The notes beneath the pieces were generated by a model. The model saw only the letters and a list, made by a program, of their open reading frames with translations. It was not told the DNA's origin and ran no database searches. Shown here piece after piece: positions 12,401 through 26,047 of a stretch of DNA of 64,000 nucleotides. Source of the stretch: Phycomyces blakesleeanus NRRL 1555(-) (taxonomy: Eukaryota; Mucoromycota; Mucoromycetes; Mucorales; Phycomycetaceae); assembly GCF_001638985.1 (NCBI RefSeq), contig NW_017265166.1, forward strand, positions 124,001 to 188,000, given 5' to 3'. Each line of letters begins with the position of its first letter. Positions within the stretch are counted from its first letter, which is position 1. Both the position numbers and the translations under genes were made by a program.

Positions 12401-12816
12401 GTAGCAGTTTTTGTTGGGTCATCGTCCTGGGTTTCTGGATATTGCTGGATTGTGGTAGTTGTGGTGTTAGGTGATTCTGTTGTTGTTGCTGTTGTGGCGG
12501 TAGCAGCAGCGGTGACGGTGACGGTAGTTGCAGTACTGGTTGGAGTAGTTGCAGCGTTGATAGCAGTAGTGTCGAACCCTGCTTTCTCGACCAGAGAGGG
12601 AGATGGCAATGGAGTTGGAAGGTGGCTTTGCTCGTGTTTGTTGGATTGAACTTTGAGTTTTCTTCGTTTGACGCGATTGATGGTGGATTCTATCATGAGA
12701 ATCTGATCAGAAGTGAGACGGTCGAGGATGTGCTCTGCCTTTGCGGGGGCATTGATGAGGTCCTGGAGGAGGAGAGAGGTGGGTGCTGATTGGAGTTGGA
12801 GATTGGAGAGATCCAT
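9448..12816 (-). CDS. Large low-complexity protein with two copies of a fungal domain (DUF8032-like)
   Basis: Exons on the minus strand: 12816-11950, 11432-10722 and 10659-9448, all phase 0, giving 929 residues. Domain copy 1 (about 247-348) spans intron 1, and copy 2 (about 457-560) spans intron 2. The copies align over their length: QFKIDNCVYPRA with SFRKANCPFPRA; RWAYETECNVLGWKLAWLNS with RWLEESMCNELGWKLAWLNS; GKRGLIQRAVDSYR with GKKNLLQRALDVYR. I recall this pattern as Pfam DUF8032 of Mucoromycota, but the name is from memory. Between and after the domains lie Ser/Thr/Asn stretches and a Gln/His/Asn tract of about 70 residues, followed by an acidic, hydrophobic C-terminus. This composition fits a nuclear regulator, but no DNA-binding fold is identifiable. 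Intron 1 (517 bp) is unusually long; intron 2 is 62 bp. Confidence 0.85.
9855..10075 (-). repeat. In-frame low-complexity tract encoding Gln/His/Asn repeats
   Basis: Inside the third exon of the large two-domain protein gene. Repeated CAA/CAT/AAT codons encode a Gln/His/Asn run of about 70 residues. Such tracts change length easily, and long frames on the opposite strand here are only shadows. Confidence 0.85.
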
Positions 12817-13631
12817 GAGTGCGGTATTGAAAAATCAGAGATCCTGTAAAGTGAGAGAGAATGTAGCAACGAGGATCTGTCGTGATAAGGTAACAATAGG
12901 AGGGTCATGCAAATCTTGTCTTGAATAGGTCGAATTAAAGATGCTGATATAAAGTATGTGAAGGTGTATAGTATGTGGAAGTCTAGTATGTTTCTATGTC
13001 TGTATTTGCTTTAGTGATCAAAGTAGATTTATATTAAAGCAAATAAGTCTTTATGATATTTGCTATAAAGAATAGAAAGAGAAGGGAAGAAGGAAAGAAA
13101 GAGAAAGAAAGAAGAGAGAAGAGTGGGGGGGGATTTGGAAGAGTTGAAGGAGTAGGAAGTAAAAAAATGAGTAATGGAAAAATATTTTTGGGTTATAAAA
13201 CATTCGGGTTCATCCAAAAGGTGGAGTCAATGACAGGACCTTGTGGTACATCTTAATTGAAGTTTTTTTTTTGAGTTTTTTTTTCTTTATTATTTGAATT
13301 TTGATTTTTTGGTTTTTTTTTGTGCTATTACAAAAGCCACTACATTCTTATCGAGTTGTTTATGTTGATATTAAAGCTTGTATTTGCGCTTGTACTTGTA
13401 AAAACAAGAAATATATAGGATATTGTACTGTAATTATACGCTTGATTTATCTTGTCTATTCGCGTAAAGATCTACTATTACGATTAGTATTAATATCGTT
13501 ATCGCAAATATTTTGTTCTGGATGAAAGATTATATAATAAATTTGTTTATTCGGATGAATACCTGTTGCCTCGTGCGTGCTTTTCTTTTTCTTTTTTTTT
13601 TAGTGCCCTTCAAGGCGCCGTCTTAATGTAC

Positions 13632-13637
13632 CTTTTC

Positions 13638-13678
<41 letters not shown>

Positions 13679-13681
13679 CTT
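13632..13681. repeat. (CT)n followed by (CTTT)n microsatellite
   Basis: Directly visible simple repeat within the long gene-free stretch. Confidence 0.9.
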
Positions 13682-16600
13682 GCTTCAGGTTTATCTTGAC
13701 GTTTCAATTATTGAGAAGCACTATGTAGTAAAAGAGGGGAAGGGGTGGTTTGTCAAGGGCACGTGCATCGATCACTTTGTGACACTTGAGTTTATATAAA
13801 TATTTATTATATATATATATATATTTGTCTATAAAGATGAATAGTTTTTAGACCTTTTAGGTTTAACATTTAAGCAGTATAGCAACTCACAGTCTAAAAA
13901 AAAAGTTACAAGATATGTGTGTAGAATACTTTATACGCACATATACATACTCATTCATTCATTCATTCATTCAAATATATGCGTACGTACATACAGGTAA
14001 AACAGATAATAATAATTTTGCCTTGTAATTTTACCCGGTTTTAAAAATATTATTCGATATCTATATCTATATATCTATATATATATATATATTTGTGACA
14101 TTACTATAATAAATTCAAATGATCATAATGATGACGGTAATTATGATTATAATTATGATAAATCTATAGGCTATATAAATGTCATTATTGCCTACAGTGC
14201 AATTCAATGAAATACAATAAGTTCAAATCAACTAGAAAGAGAAAATGAAGATCTTTTTGGTCTAAAAAAGGACAACTGATTTAAGAAATTGGCCATACAA
14301 AATAAAATAAAATAAAAGGATTTGTGAACCTTAATCTTGTTCGTCCATGGACCACCCTCGTTTCTCTAGTCCGAAAGCAACCTTGTCTTACACACAGTAA
14401 GAAATATTTATATATAAAATATTAAGAATAAGAATAAGAAATGAGGGAACAAAAGAAACCAAAAGAAACCAAAAACATCAGACGACATTTATTCAGTCAA
14501 TCAAATTAAGGTCTATTATTTAATCTCGTTTGTTTGTTTAATAAACTAAAAAAAAAAACAATAGAGAACATCTTGTAACTTAAAGAAGTATGTTAAAGAC
14601 TTTCCCTTTCTTTATGAGCAATACATTCAATATGTATATATATGTATATTATCATTCTTACCTGTATAGATTCTGGTTTATCTTATTATTCTTACACAAG
14701 GCGAAAAAGAAAAATAGACTCTCGGACATAATACTTTTTTTAAAAAAGAAATCCATATAAAAATAATATAAAATGAGAGTAATAACCGCCATCTTAAACT
14801 TTGAACACAAAAGCCTCAAGGCCCTAAAAAAAAATTTTTTTTACTGATTATAATAATCTATAAACACAAAAGAAACACATATTTTTATTTACGATTACAA
14901 TTACAATTACAATTACTATTAGTATTAGTATTAGTATTACTGTTGCTACTACTACCACTACTACTACTATTACTGAAAATAATAATAGTAATTATAATGC
15001 TGATATCTATACTTCTATTGTTATTGCTGCTGATCGGATACCTCTTTTATATTTGATATAAGCATCATTATAATTATCACTATTACTATTACTATTATCA
15101 TCACTATTTATTTAAATGTTGAAAAAAGTATTGATCATAGACTTCTTTAGTTATTATTACTGTTACTATAACCCTCCTGTATGCCACGCGCCGATTTAAA
15201 ACCCACTCATGTTAGTCATGATCCCCTTCTCCGCGTAAATACCCGGTACAGTGGTCCCGCGACAAAAAAAAAATATACCAAAAGCTGAGCCCAAGGAAGC
15301 TACCATCTTTTTTTCTTTCTTTTGGTTCCTAGATCCAAAGATAATATGAATCATAATTTGTGTACATTTGGCTACACTTGTACAAGGTCAAGTACAAGCA
15401 CTTGCACAAGCTCACAAGCTCACAAGCACATAAACGCGCTTATATACATTATACGTATATATATATATGTGAGAGAGAGAGAAAGATATATAGAAATATC
15501 GGTGGCGATGAGGATAGGAATAGAAATAGAAATAGAGATGAAGATAGATTATCAGTACAGATAAATATTCTATTCTATTCTGTATTATATTATATTTTAT
15601 TCATGTATTTTGGGTATAGAACAAATAGAACATTTGAGAAGAGGAACGTGTGTAGAAAATATATATATATATTACTTGGGTGTAGCGCGGGGAACCTGAG
15701 ATCTAAATAATATGTAATATAGAAAAAAGAAGGATTATATATTATGTCTATGAGTCTATGAATCTGTTCTCTCTTTTTCTTACTTTGGTAATGGTTATTT
15801 AGTACAGACAAGTCATTATTGCTATCGATATTAGATAGTACATGTGTATAGTTGAATTCTTGTAACTGAAATATATATATATGGGTTTCCAAAAAAAAAA
15901 GAAAATCGTATTTTTGTGTGTGTGTGTGTGTGTGTCAAGAATGCGCATTCTTGACACAAAGTAGATTCTGTGTAATTTAGTTAGATCGACTATTATAAGA
16001 ATACATTCATAATCATAGCCACACTTGATAATATTGTTACAAAAAGAGAATGAATAGAGTTTTATAAGAAGGGGAATGAGAGTTAAGAAGCACATTGATT
16101 AATGATAGTAATGATAATGATATTCGGTAACAATAAATTAATTAGTGTCTCAATCCTGAATCTATTTTATTTTACAGCCAACACACTTTTGCATATATAT
16201 ATATATACATTAATTATTTTCTGGTTTGTTTCAAATATACATAATTAAGCAAAATAAAGATCTACACAATCTTCAAGTCTCTGTTTGTTTCCCATAGATC
16301 TGTATTTGTATGTATGGATAATCTATCAAGCCATTTCCGTATTTGTAAAAATCCACACAAAAAGTAAAGAGATATGAATAGGAAACAATAAATCCGGAGA
16401 AAAGCGGACCAGACAGATCAATCAATGACATACTTTTTATATATAAATCTATCTTTTGTTATATTGATGCGTAGATTTATCTGCGATTTCTGTTTTAAAA
16501 TATTCGCGTAATTTTTTTTTTAATTGTTACGTTTTTCTTTTTCTTTTGTAACGTTTAATAGGCTATTGTTTATAAATAATAGATAAAATCAAATCAAATC

Positions 16601-19600
16601 AAATGAAATGAAGAAGAGGAGAAGGAGGGATAAACTGTTGTATATCCAGGGACTAGACCAAGTAACACAACGTTGGTCTCTAGATGGGTCGGATAATGTC
16701 AGCTTCCTGTCTTCTTACGGAAGCAAATTCAACCCTAATTATCATTCTCACTATAAATCAATAATCTATTCAACCAAAAGGCAAACAAAGAAAAGGAATA
16801 TTGCTTAATATCTATTATCCATAGTAACCAAACTAACAATTAAAATTTTAACCCCCCTCATACTTAATTCAATAGTTTCCTTTGCATATCAAATGATGTT
16901 GATCTTTTATGTGTGTGTGTCTTGTAGTCAAATCAAATCAAACTTTTTACTTATTTATTTTTTTACGGCAGATTTATCAGCCTAATTATCGTATTCATTT
17001 TTATTTTAATATATATATTATCATTATTATAATAATAATTTAGCGGGTCAAAACTTACCGCAAAAACATATACGATTTAATTTGATTTGATATTTTTAAA
17101 GAAAGGAAGAAAGAAAGAAAAAGAACATGTAAATACACATATATACATACATTTTTTTTATAATAATGATAATGATACATTTTAACCTTTTGATCTTTTG
17201 AAACAAAAATAAAAAAAAAAAGGTACACATAAACATATTTTTGCAACCACATTGTTTACCTAGTCACTTTTATCCAGTCACGGAATCATAGAATCATAGA
17301 ATCCTAGAATTACATAGTCGCTAAATTCTAGAGCTTCATAAATCTCAGAATATCGGAGTCGCACAGTCACAAAATCCAAGAATCCTAAATTCTCAAAATA
17401 ATTACAATGCAAGTTACAAGAATTCCAATTAAAAAAAAAAAAAAAAAGAACTTCATAAATGTTACTCTTACAAATACACTCAGTGCTAATGTACTCATTT
17501 AATTACACCTGAAACCAATATATATATATTTGGTAAAGAGTAATTTGTTAGAGTCAAAATATAACCAAGTACATCAGAATAGAAAATTTGTATAAAATTT
17601 ATTAGGTATTTGTAACTACAGTATAAAATAAAAATAATAATAACAATAGTAATAGTAGTAATAGTTGTATCAAAAAAATAAGCATAAATATACAAATATG
17701 AAACCTTCTCCTTGAATGTTTGATAATTTATATACCCTATGAATTATACAGAGTGTCACACATTGTTCTGATTAGGTAATGAAGAATAAGATGAAGAAGA
17801 AGAAGAAGAAGAAGAAGAGGTGTGTAAGCATTATACTAGTATATATGTTTAGTGATGTGTGTCTAGTATAGTTTCTCACATATAATATATTCTTGTGATT
17901 AAAGAGGATGATGTACACAAGTATTTATTTGTGTTTGTTTGTGTATGTAGATGGGTGTATGTGGGTGCTTGGGACTTTTAATGGAAATAGTCTTTGGGGT
18001 AGTTTCTTTAAAGAAATATATATAAAAAAAAACATCAAACATCAAGCATCAAACATCAGACATCAAACCCTAATGCCTTTGAAATTGGTCTGTCAAAATA
18101 GATGATATATGTGATCCAAGTCACTTTGTAATATACACATATTTATTCTCTTGTTTCAAAATTGAATGCGTACTGTAAATATATATGCATTATACATTGT
18201 GCGTTGTGCGTTGTGCGTGTGTAAGTATGTGTGTGCGTTTGGCAAATGACAGTTTCTTTTTTAATGAGCAACAGATGATCCTGGACCATTTCTCCAACAA
18301 ATTTCCATAATAAAGAAAGGAACGGATATGGATATGAAGTATATTATATATTTGTATTTGTATTTGTGTTTGTGTTTGTGTTTGTGCATGTGTATATGTG
18401 TAATATATCTGTAGTGTACGGTGTGTACAGTATATCCAGCGTGTGAGTAAGCGAATGAGTGAATGGGTGAGTAAATCAGAGAGTGGGAAAGTGAGTGATA
18501 ATGATAGTGATAGTGATAGTGATATTAATAATATGTATCTCTATGTGTATGTATGTACGTGAATGTACGTGAATGTATGCATATGTATGTGGCTTGTTTG
18601 TGTTTGAACCTATCTATTTGATCAGTAATTTGACAAATTATAATAGACTTTGGGAATTTCTATTAATGTGAAAAGGTAATATATAATAGTAATAATAATA
18701 ATAAAAAAAAAAGAAACTAAAAGAAACTGAAAGAAATCAAATGAATCAAATAAATCAAACGTCTAATGTCCGTCGTATCTATCCCAATCTTGGAAGTAAA
18801 GATTGTTGATAATTGATAATATACATCTTTTTGGCTTTGTTTTAAAACAAGTAAATACAGTGCGATACATTACAGTGCATTACAGTGCATTACAGTGCAT
18901 TACAGCAAATAACATGTAAATGATTGAATATTACTAATTTTTTTGTATAGAATTAACATTATACAGTTTGCCCATATTTTGGGGAGACAGTACAGGATTT
19001 AAGGTATCAAATACAGAATAGTGGTATGGCAGTATTATGAATTGAATATTTGGACTTTATTAGATTTATTGACAACAGGCTTTTATATATATATATATAT
19101 AAAATATAATATATAATATATATAAGCACAAGAAACGAACAAAGGTCTCGATCTTGCTCAGAGTTCTCCCTCTCACACACATAGTAAGAGAGGGAATGAA
19201 AAAATAATAATATAAAAGAGATAGAGAGAAAGAGAGAAAAAGAGAAATAACAGGGTTTGCCATTTTGATTCTGATAACCTAAGCACAAATACTAGATAGA
19301 AATAGAAACAAAAAAGGACTCACTACATACCCACGCTTTTCAATCTTCCGATGCAACACAGATACGAGATTTTATTCTATTTTGTATTGATTTTATCTAC
19401 CATTTTTGCCTCTTTCTGTTGTAATTGAATGTTTGGGATTACAGAGATTCACCAGAGAATTTCATTGCAATTCCGAGACCTTATTTATTGCTTTTTCTAT
19501 ATTAATAAGCTTTAGAGACCCATCCGTAATTCTCCATTTGGACTATCTATCTCTCTTGATTTTTTGTGTGTCTATGTATCTCTATGTTACGTGCCTCTTT

Positions 19601-19604
19601 ATTT

Positions 19605-19641
19605 ACTTGCTTGCTTACTTACTTACTTACTTACTTACTTG
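19605..19641. repeat. (TTAC)n/(TTGC)n microsatellite
   Basis: Directly visible tetranucleotide repeat within the long gene-free stretch; a similar run lies near 20597-20635. Confidence 0.9.
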
Positions 19642-21025
19642 GCTTGTGTGTACGCATATTTTCTCACTCTTTTTCTTTTTTTTTAAAAATAAATTGCTAT
19701 AGTTATTTGATTCTTTTTGAAATATTTTGTTGAATTAAATAAATTGGATCCTATACATTTTATAATAGATAAGAGTCTTTTAGTTAATTAATAGAATGAC
19801 GACAGTCAGTAGATACTCACCGCAATCTCTGTATATAAATACATTTGGACTGGTTGGGGAATGTAACGTTTGATAAGACACACACATACACAAATAAACA
19901 CAAATAAACACGTATACGCATATCATAAACATGTTTGGCTTATTTGATTTGCTTTGATTTGACTTGCTTTGGGCTTCTTTACAGAATTGACCTACAAGTT
20001 TAATTTTTTTTATCTTGTTCTATTCTTTGACTGTGTAATGTATCCATGTATTATATAATTTTACACACGCACACAAAAACTTATATATATATATTATACA
20101 GTAGAAAAAGATATAGGACGATAGATAGAGATAAAGAGAGAGAGAGACAGAGAGCGAGAGATAGTGAGGGAGATAGTGAGAGACAAAGAGAGGTAAACAA
20201 TGGGCTGATATTTGTGCTCCACAAAATTATTAGGTCAAAAAATATTATCCTTGAATCGAATAAATATTGAATAAAAAAGCAAAAAAAAAGAATCTTTATA
20301 AATGCCGAGAATAATCCAGAAATAACTTGTGAATCCTACGGTTGTGTAATATTTACGGTTCATTACTGCAAACATCAACAGCATCAGAATCAATATCAAA
20401 GCATAGCAACAACAAGGCATAACAACAGCAACAGCAACAGAAACAACAACAACAACAACAATTCATTATTGCTGCTTTGAAAATTTTGAAATACACACAC
20501 ACATATATATATATATAAATAATATATGTATTGAAATAGCTTATATAATTATTAAATATAATATTCTTAATGATCCGTTATTTATATATTTTTGCTTACT
20601 TTCTTACTTGCTTACTTACTTACTTACTTGCATGCTTATTTTCCCTTTATTCGTGTGGGTGTGAATATTGTGAATATTATGAATATTGTGAATATTGTTG
20701 ATAGGGTAAAATAGTGTGGGTGTGGGTAGTGGGGCTTACATTTATCATTATATATTTTTATACTAAATAAAGATTTCTTAAAAAAAAATCGTTTCAAAAA
20801 AGGATATCAAAAGTGGAGAAAGCTTGACTGTAGTCTTCCATTTTTAGACAAAACGTGGAATCCCAAAATATTTTGTATTTTAAAAATCTAAAATAAATAA
20901 ATAATAATCTAATAACCATAGTAACAAAATTAACTTGTTCTTTACAGCAATCTTATACAAGAAATATAGATATCAATATATATATGCTCTTGACACAAAA
21001 TATCAACCTTATTATTAATCTACAT

Positions 21026-21058
<33 letters not shown>

Positions 21059-21977
21059 GGTTCTTTATCGATCAAACAAGAAAAAAGAGTATAACAAAAA
21101 GACAAAAAAAAAAGATGTTCGTATTATAAAAAAAGGCCCAAGCGGGTACATCTTGAGATGAAACTTTGAGACCAAAAAAAAAAAGAAAAAGAAAAGAAAG
21201 AGCACACAAGAAGTACAACGTTACACTCTAGGGTGATCATTATCAGTTTGATTATAAAAAAGATATCCTTGACCCTCAAGTAAGTAGTATGAATCTTATA
21301 TAAATATATATACAATTTTGAATTTTATTGATGTGGATTTGTATTGATAAAAACAAATGACAAAATAAAATAAAATAAAAATAATAATTCAAAATAATTA
21401 CATGTAATTAAAGGAGAAATGTCTGTGCTTGAAACACGCTCCGTGCAATAAGTAAGAATAAGATATTTTTATATTGTTATATATATATATTATATATATA
21501 TATATATTTTTAAAGTAAAGCATAAAATAATAATATATGTATAAATATTTCTTTTATTCACATATAAAGTTCATCTTCCCACACGCAAGAATATATATAT
21601 ATAATACTAAACCCTAATCTGCACAATCGATAAGAGTTTCCATAGCAACAACAACAACAACAACAATAGTAATACTAATAGTAATAGTAATAGTAATAAT
21701 GATAATGATAGTGATAATTTTTTTTTAAAAAAAAGCTCAAATTTAATTATATTATATTGTATTCTTTATCCAATACAATTTCCCTTTCTATTCAGTATAT
21801 ATATATATTATTTCTCGGTTGCGATTTCGGAATTCGTCAGTGTGGCCCTAGCATTCATCATCCACATATTATTTCCTATTTAAATACAAGACAAGAATAT
21901 AATATATATATATATTTGTATCTTAAAAAGGGGGTCGTTATGCAACACCCTTCTTTTGTCAATCTTTTCTTTCTGCC

Positions 21978-24840
21978 ATGACCTCCTCATTTTCACCTCA
22001 CCAACCCATCGACAAACACGACTATACACACCACCTTCCCTCCCTATCTTCATCATCCTCACCATCGCCTCAAAGCCAGCATGAACAACTCAATACAGCA
22101 GACTGGGCCCACGCACAAGACAAGGATTATACCATGGAAGACAGCTTCTTATATCTTACAGAATGTCTTGCACAAGATCAGGAAGAAACGTAATAAAATC
22201 ATTAATCTTCTTCTAAGAAAAATCATTTTAACAACTAACGAATTTTCTCTTTTATATATATATATATATATATATAGACCATTCACATTAAACACCAATA
22301 TTAAACCTGAGTAAGAAAGAAGAAATATATATTTATGTATATATATATATATATATACAACTATATTTTATAGATTTTATTTTTATTTTTAAATAAGCAC
22401 TATCAATTTCTTGCTCTTCTTGCTCTTCTTTCTCTTCTTCCTATTTTTGATCTTTATATATAAATTATATATATACATTCTTGTGTTTACTTTCGACTAA
22501 AGTTTAATCCGATAGACTACAGATTCGGGTACACGGTGTGCCGAGTACGGGAGCAAAATCGCGAGTGGAAACACAAATCAAGTTGTGTGTTCAGTTGGTT
22601 ACAAACCAAGATGCCAAAGTACAAAACTGGTCTTATCTGCGTCTACATGACAACATGTTAGCCCGGTCCAAACAGAAAAAATCACAGCAGAAATCGCGTA
22701 TGGACGGCAATCTGTCAACTCTCCTGTCAGACGAGTCAAATATCCTCACCCTCGAGGCAAAGGTGATCTGCGCAAGTAACGAGGCCAAGCAAGTCCGCAT
22801 GTGTCACGGCTGCGTCAAGCGAGAGGTATATATATATAATTCTTTTTATTTATTTATTTTGCTCTAGTCATAATAATACAATTAAATTACATTACATTAC
22901 ATTACATTAAATTGCATTACATATATATACATTTGTATTTGTATTTATATTTATAATTTTTTTTCAATTGTAATAGCGTAAGAGAGCCGAGAGATCCAAA
23001 GACGGAAAAACCCCAGACATTGGGTTTGCCACACCAAACGAAGACGAACATCTAGAAGCTGAACGCGACCGAATCCTTTTATTTAACTGTGGCCCAATGG
23101 TCAGTTTTAGCTCTGGAGATGCCATCTTGCCAACAAGAATTACTTGTTACTGTCGCCATCACAACGAGAAAATCGGTTTTAGGTAAATGAACGTGGAGTA
23201 ATTTATAAATAAATAAATAAAAAACATTTTGTGTATGTGTGTAAATGTATTTCTAACACATTCAATCTCACAGGGTCCGCTTTACGATGCGCAATGATCG
23301 CGGTACACTGGTCGCTACTGGTGACTCACCCCCTATTCTGATCACAGACGACCACAAGAGCCTCAAACAACGAGGACGGAAGCGTAGTCGACAGGATACC
23401 CCCGACTCACCAATAATACCATCCAGACGAACCTCAGTCACAGACTCTCCATCTCCAGAAATACCAAACATTGCCCTCCCAACACCTGTCAAAGACCTGC
23501 CCAGATGGCTCCAATGTATACCAACTCCAACAACTTCTCTCTTGGATTTCATCGAACAATCTCCAGGGCCACAGTCAGCATCTGTATCAACATCATCATA
23601 CCAATTTAAATCTAAATCTAATTCTTCATCAGCATCAGCATCAGCATCAGCACCGGCATCAGTATCACTATCAGTATCAGCATCGGCACCAGCATCCGTA
23701 TTATCATCACCCTCTTCCTCCTCTTCACTACTCTTGTCCCTTCCGACACCCAGTCAGGATGACATTGCCAATCCTTTTCCGGAAGAGTGGCCATTCAATC
23801 AGCGCAGAAGAACCTTCTCCACACAACTTTCAACTCCTCCCATACCCTTATCCTTACCCTTATCCCCACACCCATACCAGAGCCAGAGCCAGCACCAATA
23901 TCATCAACACGAGCCTACTTCACCAGTGGTAGTACCTCACATAGATCGCATTGTACCCAATCGAGGCCCTACCTGTGGCGGTACAGAAATCACCATACTC
24001 GGCTCCGGGTTCTGCCGCGACCTCACCTGCGTGTTTGGCGAGCATGCTGCCAAAACAGTCTACTGGAATACAAACACCCTCGTGTGTGTGCTTCCTCCCG
24101 TCACCACGCCTGGTCCTGTCGTCGTGACATTTAAAGAACATCCGCTAGTACTTGGTGGCCAAGATATCACATTATTTACGTACTATGACGCCGGTGATCA
24201 AGCCTTGCTTGAACTTGCCCTTCAGGTTGTCGGGCTCAAAATGACCGGAAAGTTACAAAATGCCAAGCAAGTCGCCATGCGAATCGTACAAGGTGACAGC
24301 AACACCAACACCGACAACAATAACAACAATAACAACAACAATAACAATACGTCTGCCGATAATCATAAAGGAGGAGGAGGAGTAGGATTAGAAAATGATG
24401 GTACCCATGGCCATACAATGCTTCATCTTGCAGCCTTGCTAGGCTATGAAGAACTTGTGGCTGCCCTTCTTCCCGCTACGACCAACATTGATCTTCCAGA
24501 TAAGAACGGTTGCACTGCATTCCATCTCGCGTGCACTACACCATCTTTGGCAGTCTGCAAGCTCCTGATTGAAGCAGGTGCCGATCCACTTGCACCCTGT
24601 GGTATAGCGAGTGTTCGCGAAAATACCTCTAATGTTCTCAAGATGCTGGCATCTATTGACATATCCAATTCATTCATTCCAAAACATGCAAATCCCTTTC
24701 AATCACATTACTTTAACAAATCAATTGCCCGTCGAGGTGCATCGATCTCAACATCAACCTCAAGTACACCATCCTCACCTTCATTATCTCTATCCGATCT
24801 TCCTCTCTTGGCTTCTCTTCTTTCTATAGTTCAAAGTTAA
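21978..24840 (+). CDS. Spt23/Mga2-like transcription regulator with IPT/TIG and ankyrin repeats
   Basis: Exons 21978-22189, 22278-22310, 22516-22825, 22977-23182 and 23274-24840; phases agree and give 775 residues. The N-terminal DNA-binding-type region contains ELQIRVHGVPSTGAKSRVET, then LTLEAKVICASNEAKQVRMC, HGCVKRERKRAER and FNCGPMVSF, the signature of yeast Spt23/Mga2 and related fungal proteins. A Ser/Pro-rich linker follows. The IPT/TIG domain starts near residue 474 (RIVPNRGPTCGGTEITILG), and ankyrin repeats lie near 630-705 (MLHLAALLGYEELVAALL, CTAFHLACTT). In yeast, Spt23/Mga2 are ER-anchored activators of the OLE1 desaturase gene, released by proteasomal processing. Here the protein ends about 70 residues after the ankyrins with no membrane segment, so that control is probably absent. 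Exon 2 is only 33 nt and is the least certain part, although it is phase-consistent. Confidence 0.88.
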
Positions 24841-25037
24841 CAATAAGAAAACAATCAAAAAAAAACCAAAACCAAAAACAAAATTCATTCGAAAGACAGA
24901 AAAGAAAGAGAGAACTAAAAGACTAATAGTCTAGATAATTATACCCCCCCTCCCTTACCCGCCTTCATTAACCGCTCTCACCATTGTCACTGTTGCTTCC
25001 AAATCATTTATACACATACACACATACACATACACAC

Positions 25038-25074
<37 letters not shown>

Positions 25075-25348
25075 TACGCATACAAACATACATCATGCAT
25101 TTTTATTTTTATTTTTATTTTAAAAAGAAATTCTACCTTGACTTGTAGTTAGCCGCTATCATCTTTACACCCACCCACCCATTTATATATATATATATAT
25201 ATATACCAGTCTATTATATTATTTATCAAGTAATAAAACTTATGCCAAAAGTTCCGATTCTATATTTTATGTGTAAAATAATTATAATTATAATTATAAT
25301 TATAATTTCCTTTTTATTTTATTATTTTATTATTTATTTATATTTATT
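24841..25348. other. 3' flank and intergenic spacer with CACATA repeat
   Basis: Contains the probable 3' UTR of the Spt23/Mga2-like gene, a (CACATA)n array, (AT)n near 25187-25204, TAAT repeats near 25277-25305 and the short promoter region of the PIG-H gene. Confidence 0.6.
25013..25080. repeat. (CACATA)n tandem repeat
   Basis: About eleven tandem copies with minor variants, directly visible. Confidence 0.95.
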
Positions 25349-25508
25349 ATGCCTACCAAATCATATACAAAAGAAAACTTGACATGTCATGTCTTGGTTG
25401 AGAATAATTCATTAGAATATATTGTCAAATCACCTGTTCCATTATTTGGTGTTGTTGATCTACTCTTAGGCTTGAGTGCAGCAATCGTTTCTTGGACATC
25501 TGTAAGTT

Positions 25509-25539
<31 letters not shown>

Positions 25540-25989
25540 CTGTGTTTGTGCGTGTATTTATTTCTTCATTTGTAAGAGAGAGAGAGAGAGAAAACAAATA
25601 AAAAAGGCATTCATCAATATGTACATTAATGCAGCCATCTCTAGTACACACACATCCTCGATGGGTAGCTGCAATTGCCTTAATTTGGATCTGGTCCAAG
25701 TACAAAACGATTCATCATGGTAATCATCACCATCATCAATCGTACTTTATTGTTTAATAATACTATATATATATTTAGAAAGTTTACTTGTAATGCGTGA
25801 CATTGGAATCCAAGTCAAGACTGTGTATTGGGGTGGAAGTGTCGTGTCTAAATTTATCAGTCGACGGGATATTGAAGACGTGGTGATCAATGAAGGAATC
25901 AACTTTTGGCAGATCAAGTCTTATATTGCAATCCTAGTTAAAGATCAGGAAAAGATGGTGATTGCTTTTCAGGCAAGTCATTATACTGC

Positions 25990-26047
<58 letters not shown>

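Larger units (their letters stand above)
12817..21977. other. Gene-poor stretch of 9.2 kb between two divergently transcribed regulator-like genes
   Basis: No convincing coding exon on either strand. It is full of microsatellites: (CT)n/(CTTT)n at about 13632-13681, CATT repeats near 13952, AT repeats, (TG)n near 15917, TGTGCG and TTTGTG repeats near 18200-18390, four tandem CATTACAGTG copies near 18868-18905, (TTAC)n near 19605-19641 and TAATAG repeats near 21670. Short exon-like frames at 13689-13799 and 16608-16808 lack support. The region must contain both 5' ends and promoters and could hide non-coding transcripts. Confidence 0.6.

Noticed and set aside
12206..12649. 147-codon plus-strand frame rich in Val, Glu and Ala
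   Set aside because: Opposite-strand shadow of a Thr/Ser/Asn-rich exon; low-complexity content explains the open frame.
13566..13799. Plus-strand frame ending in a natural-looking 36-residue segment after a CAG acceptor
   Set aside because: No upstream exon with a matching phase and no family match; the rest of the frame is a CT microsatellite.
16608..16808. ATG frame of 66 codons in the gene desert
   Set aside because: Short, basic, no conserved pattern and no promoter feature; likely chance.
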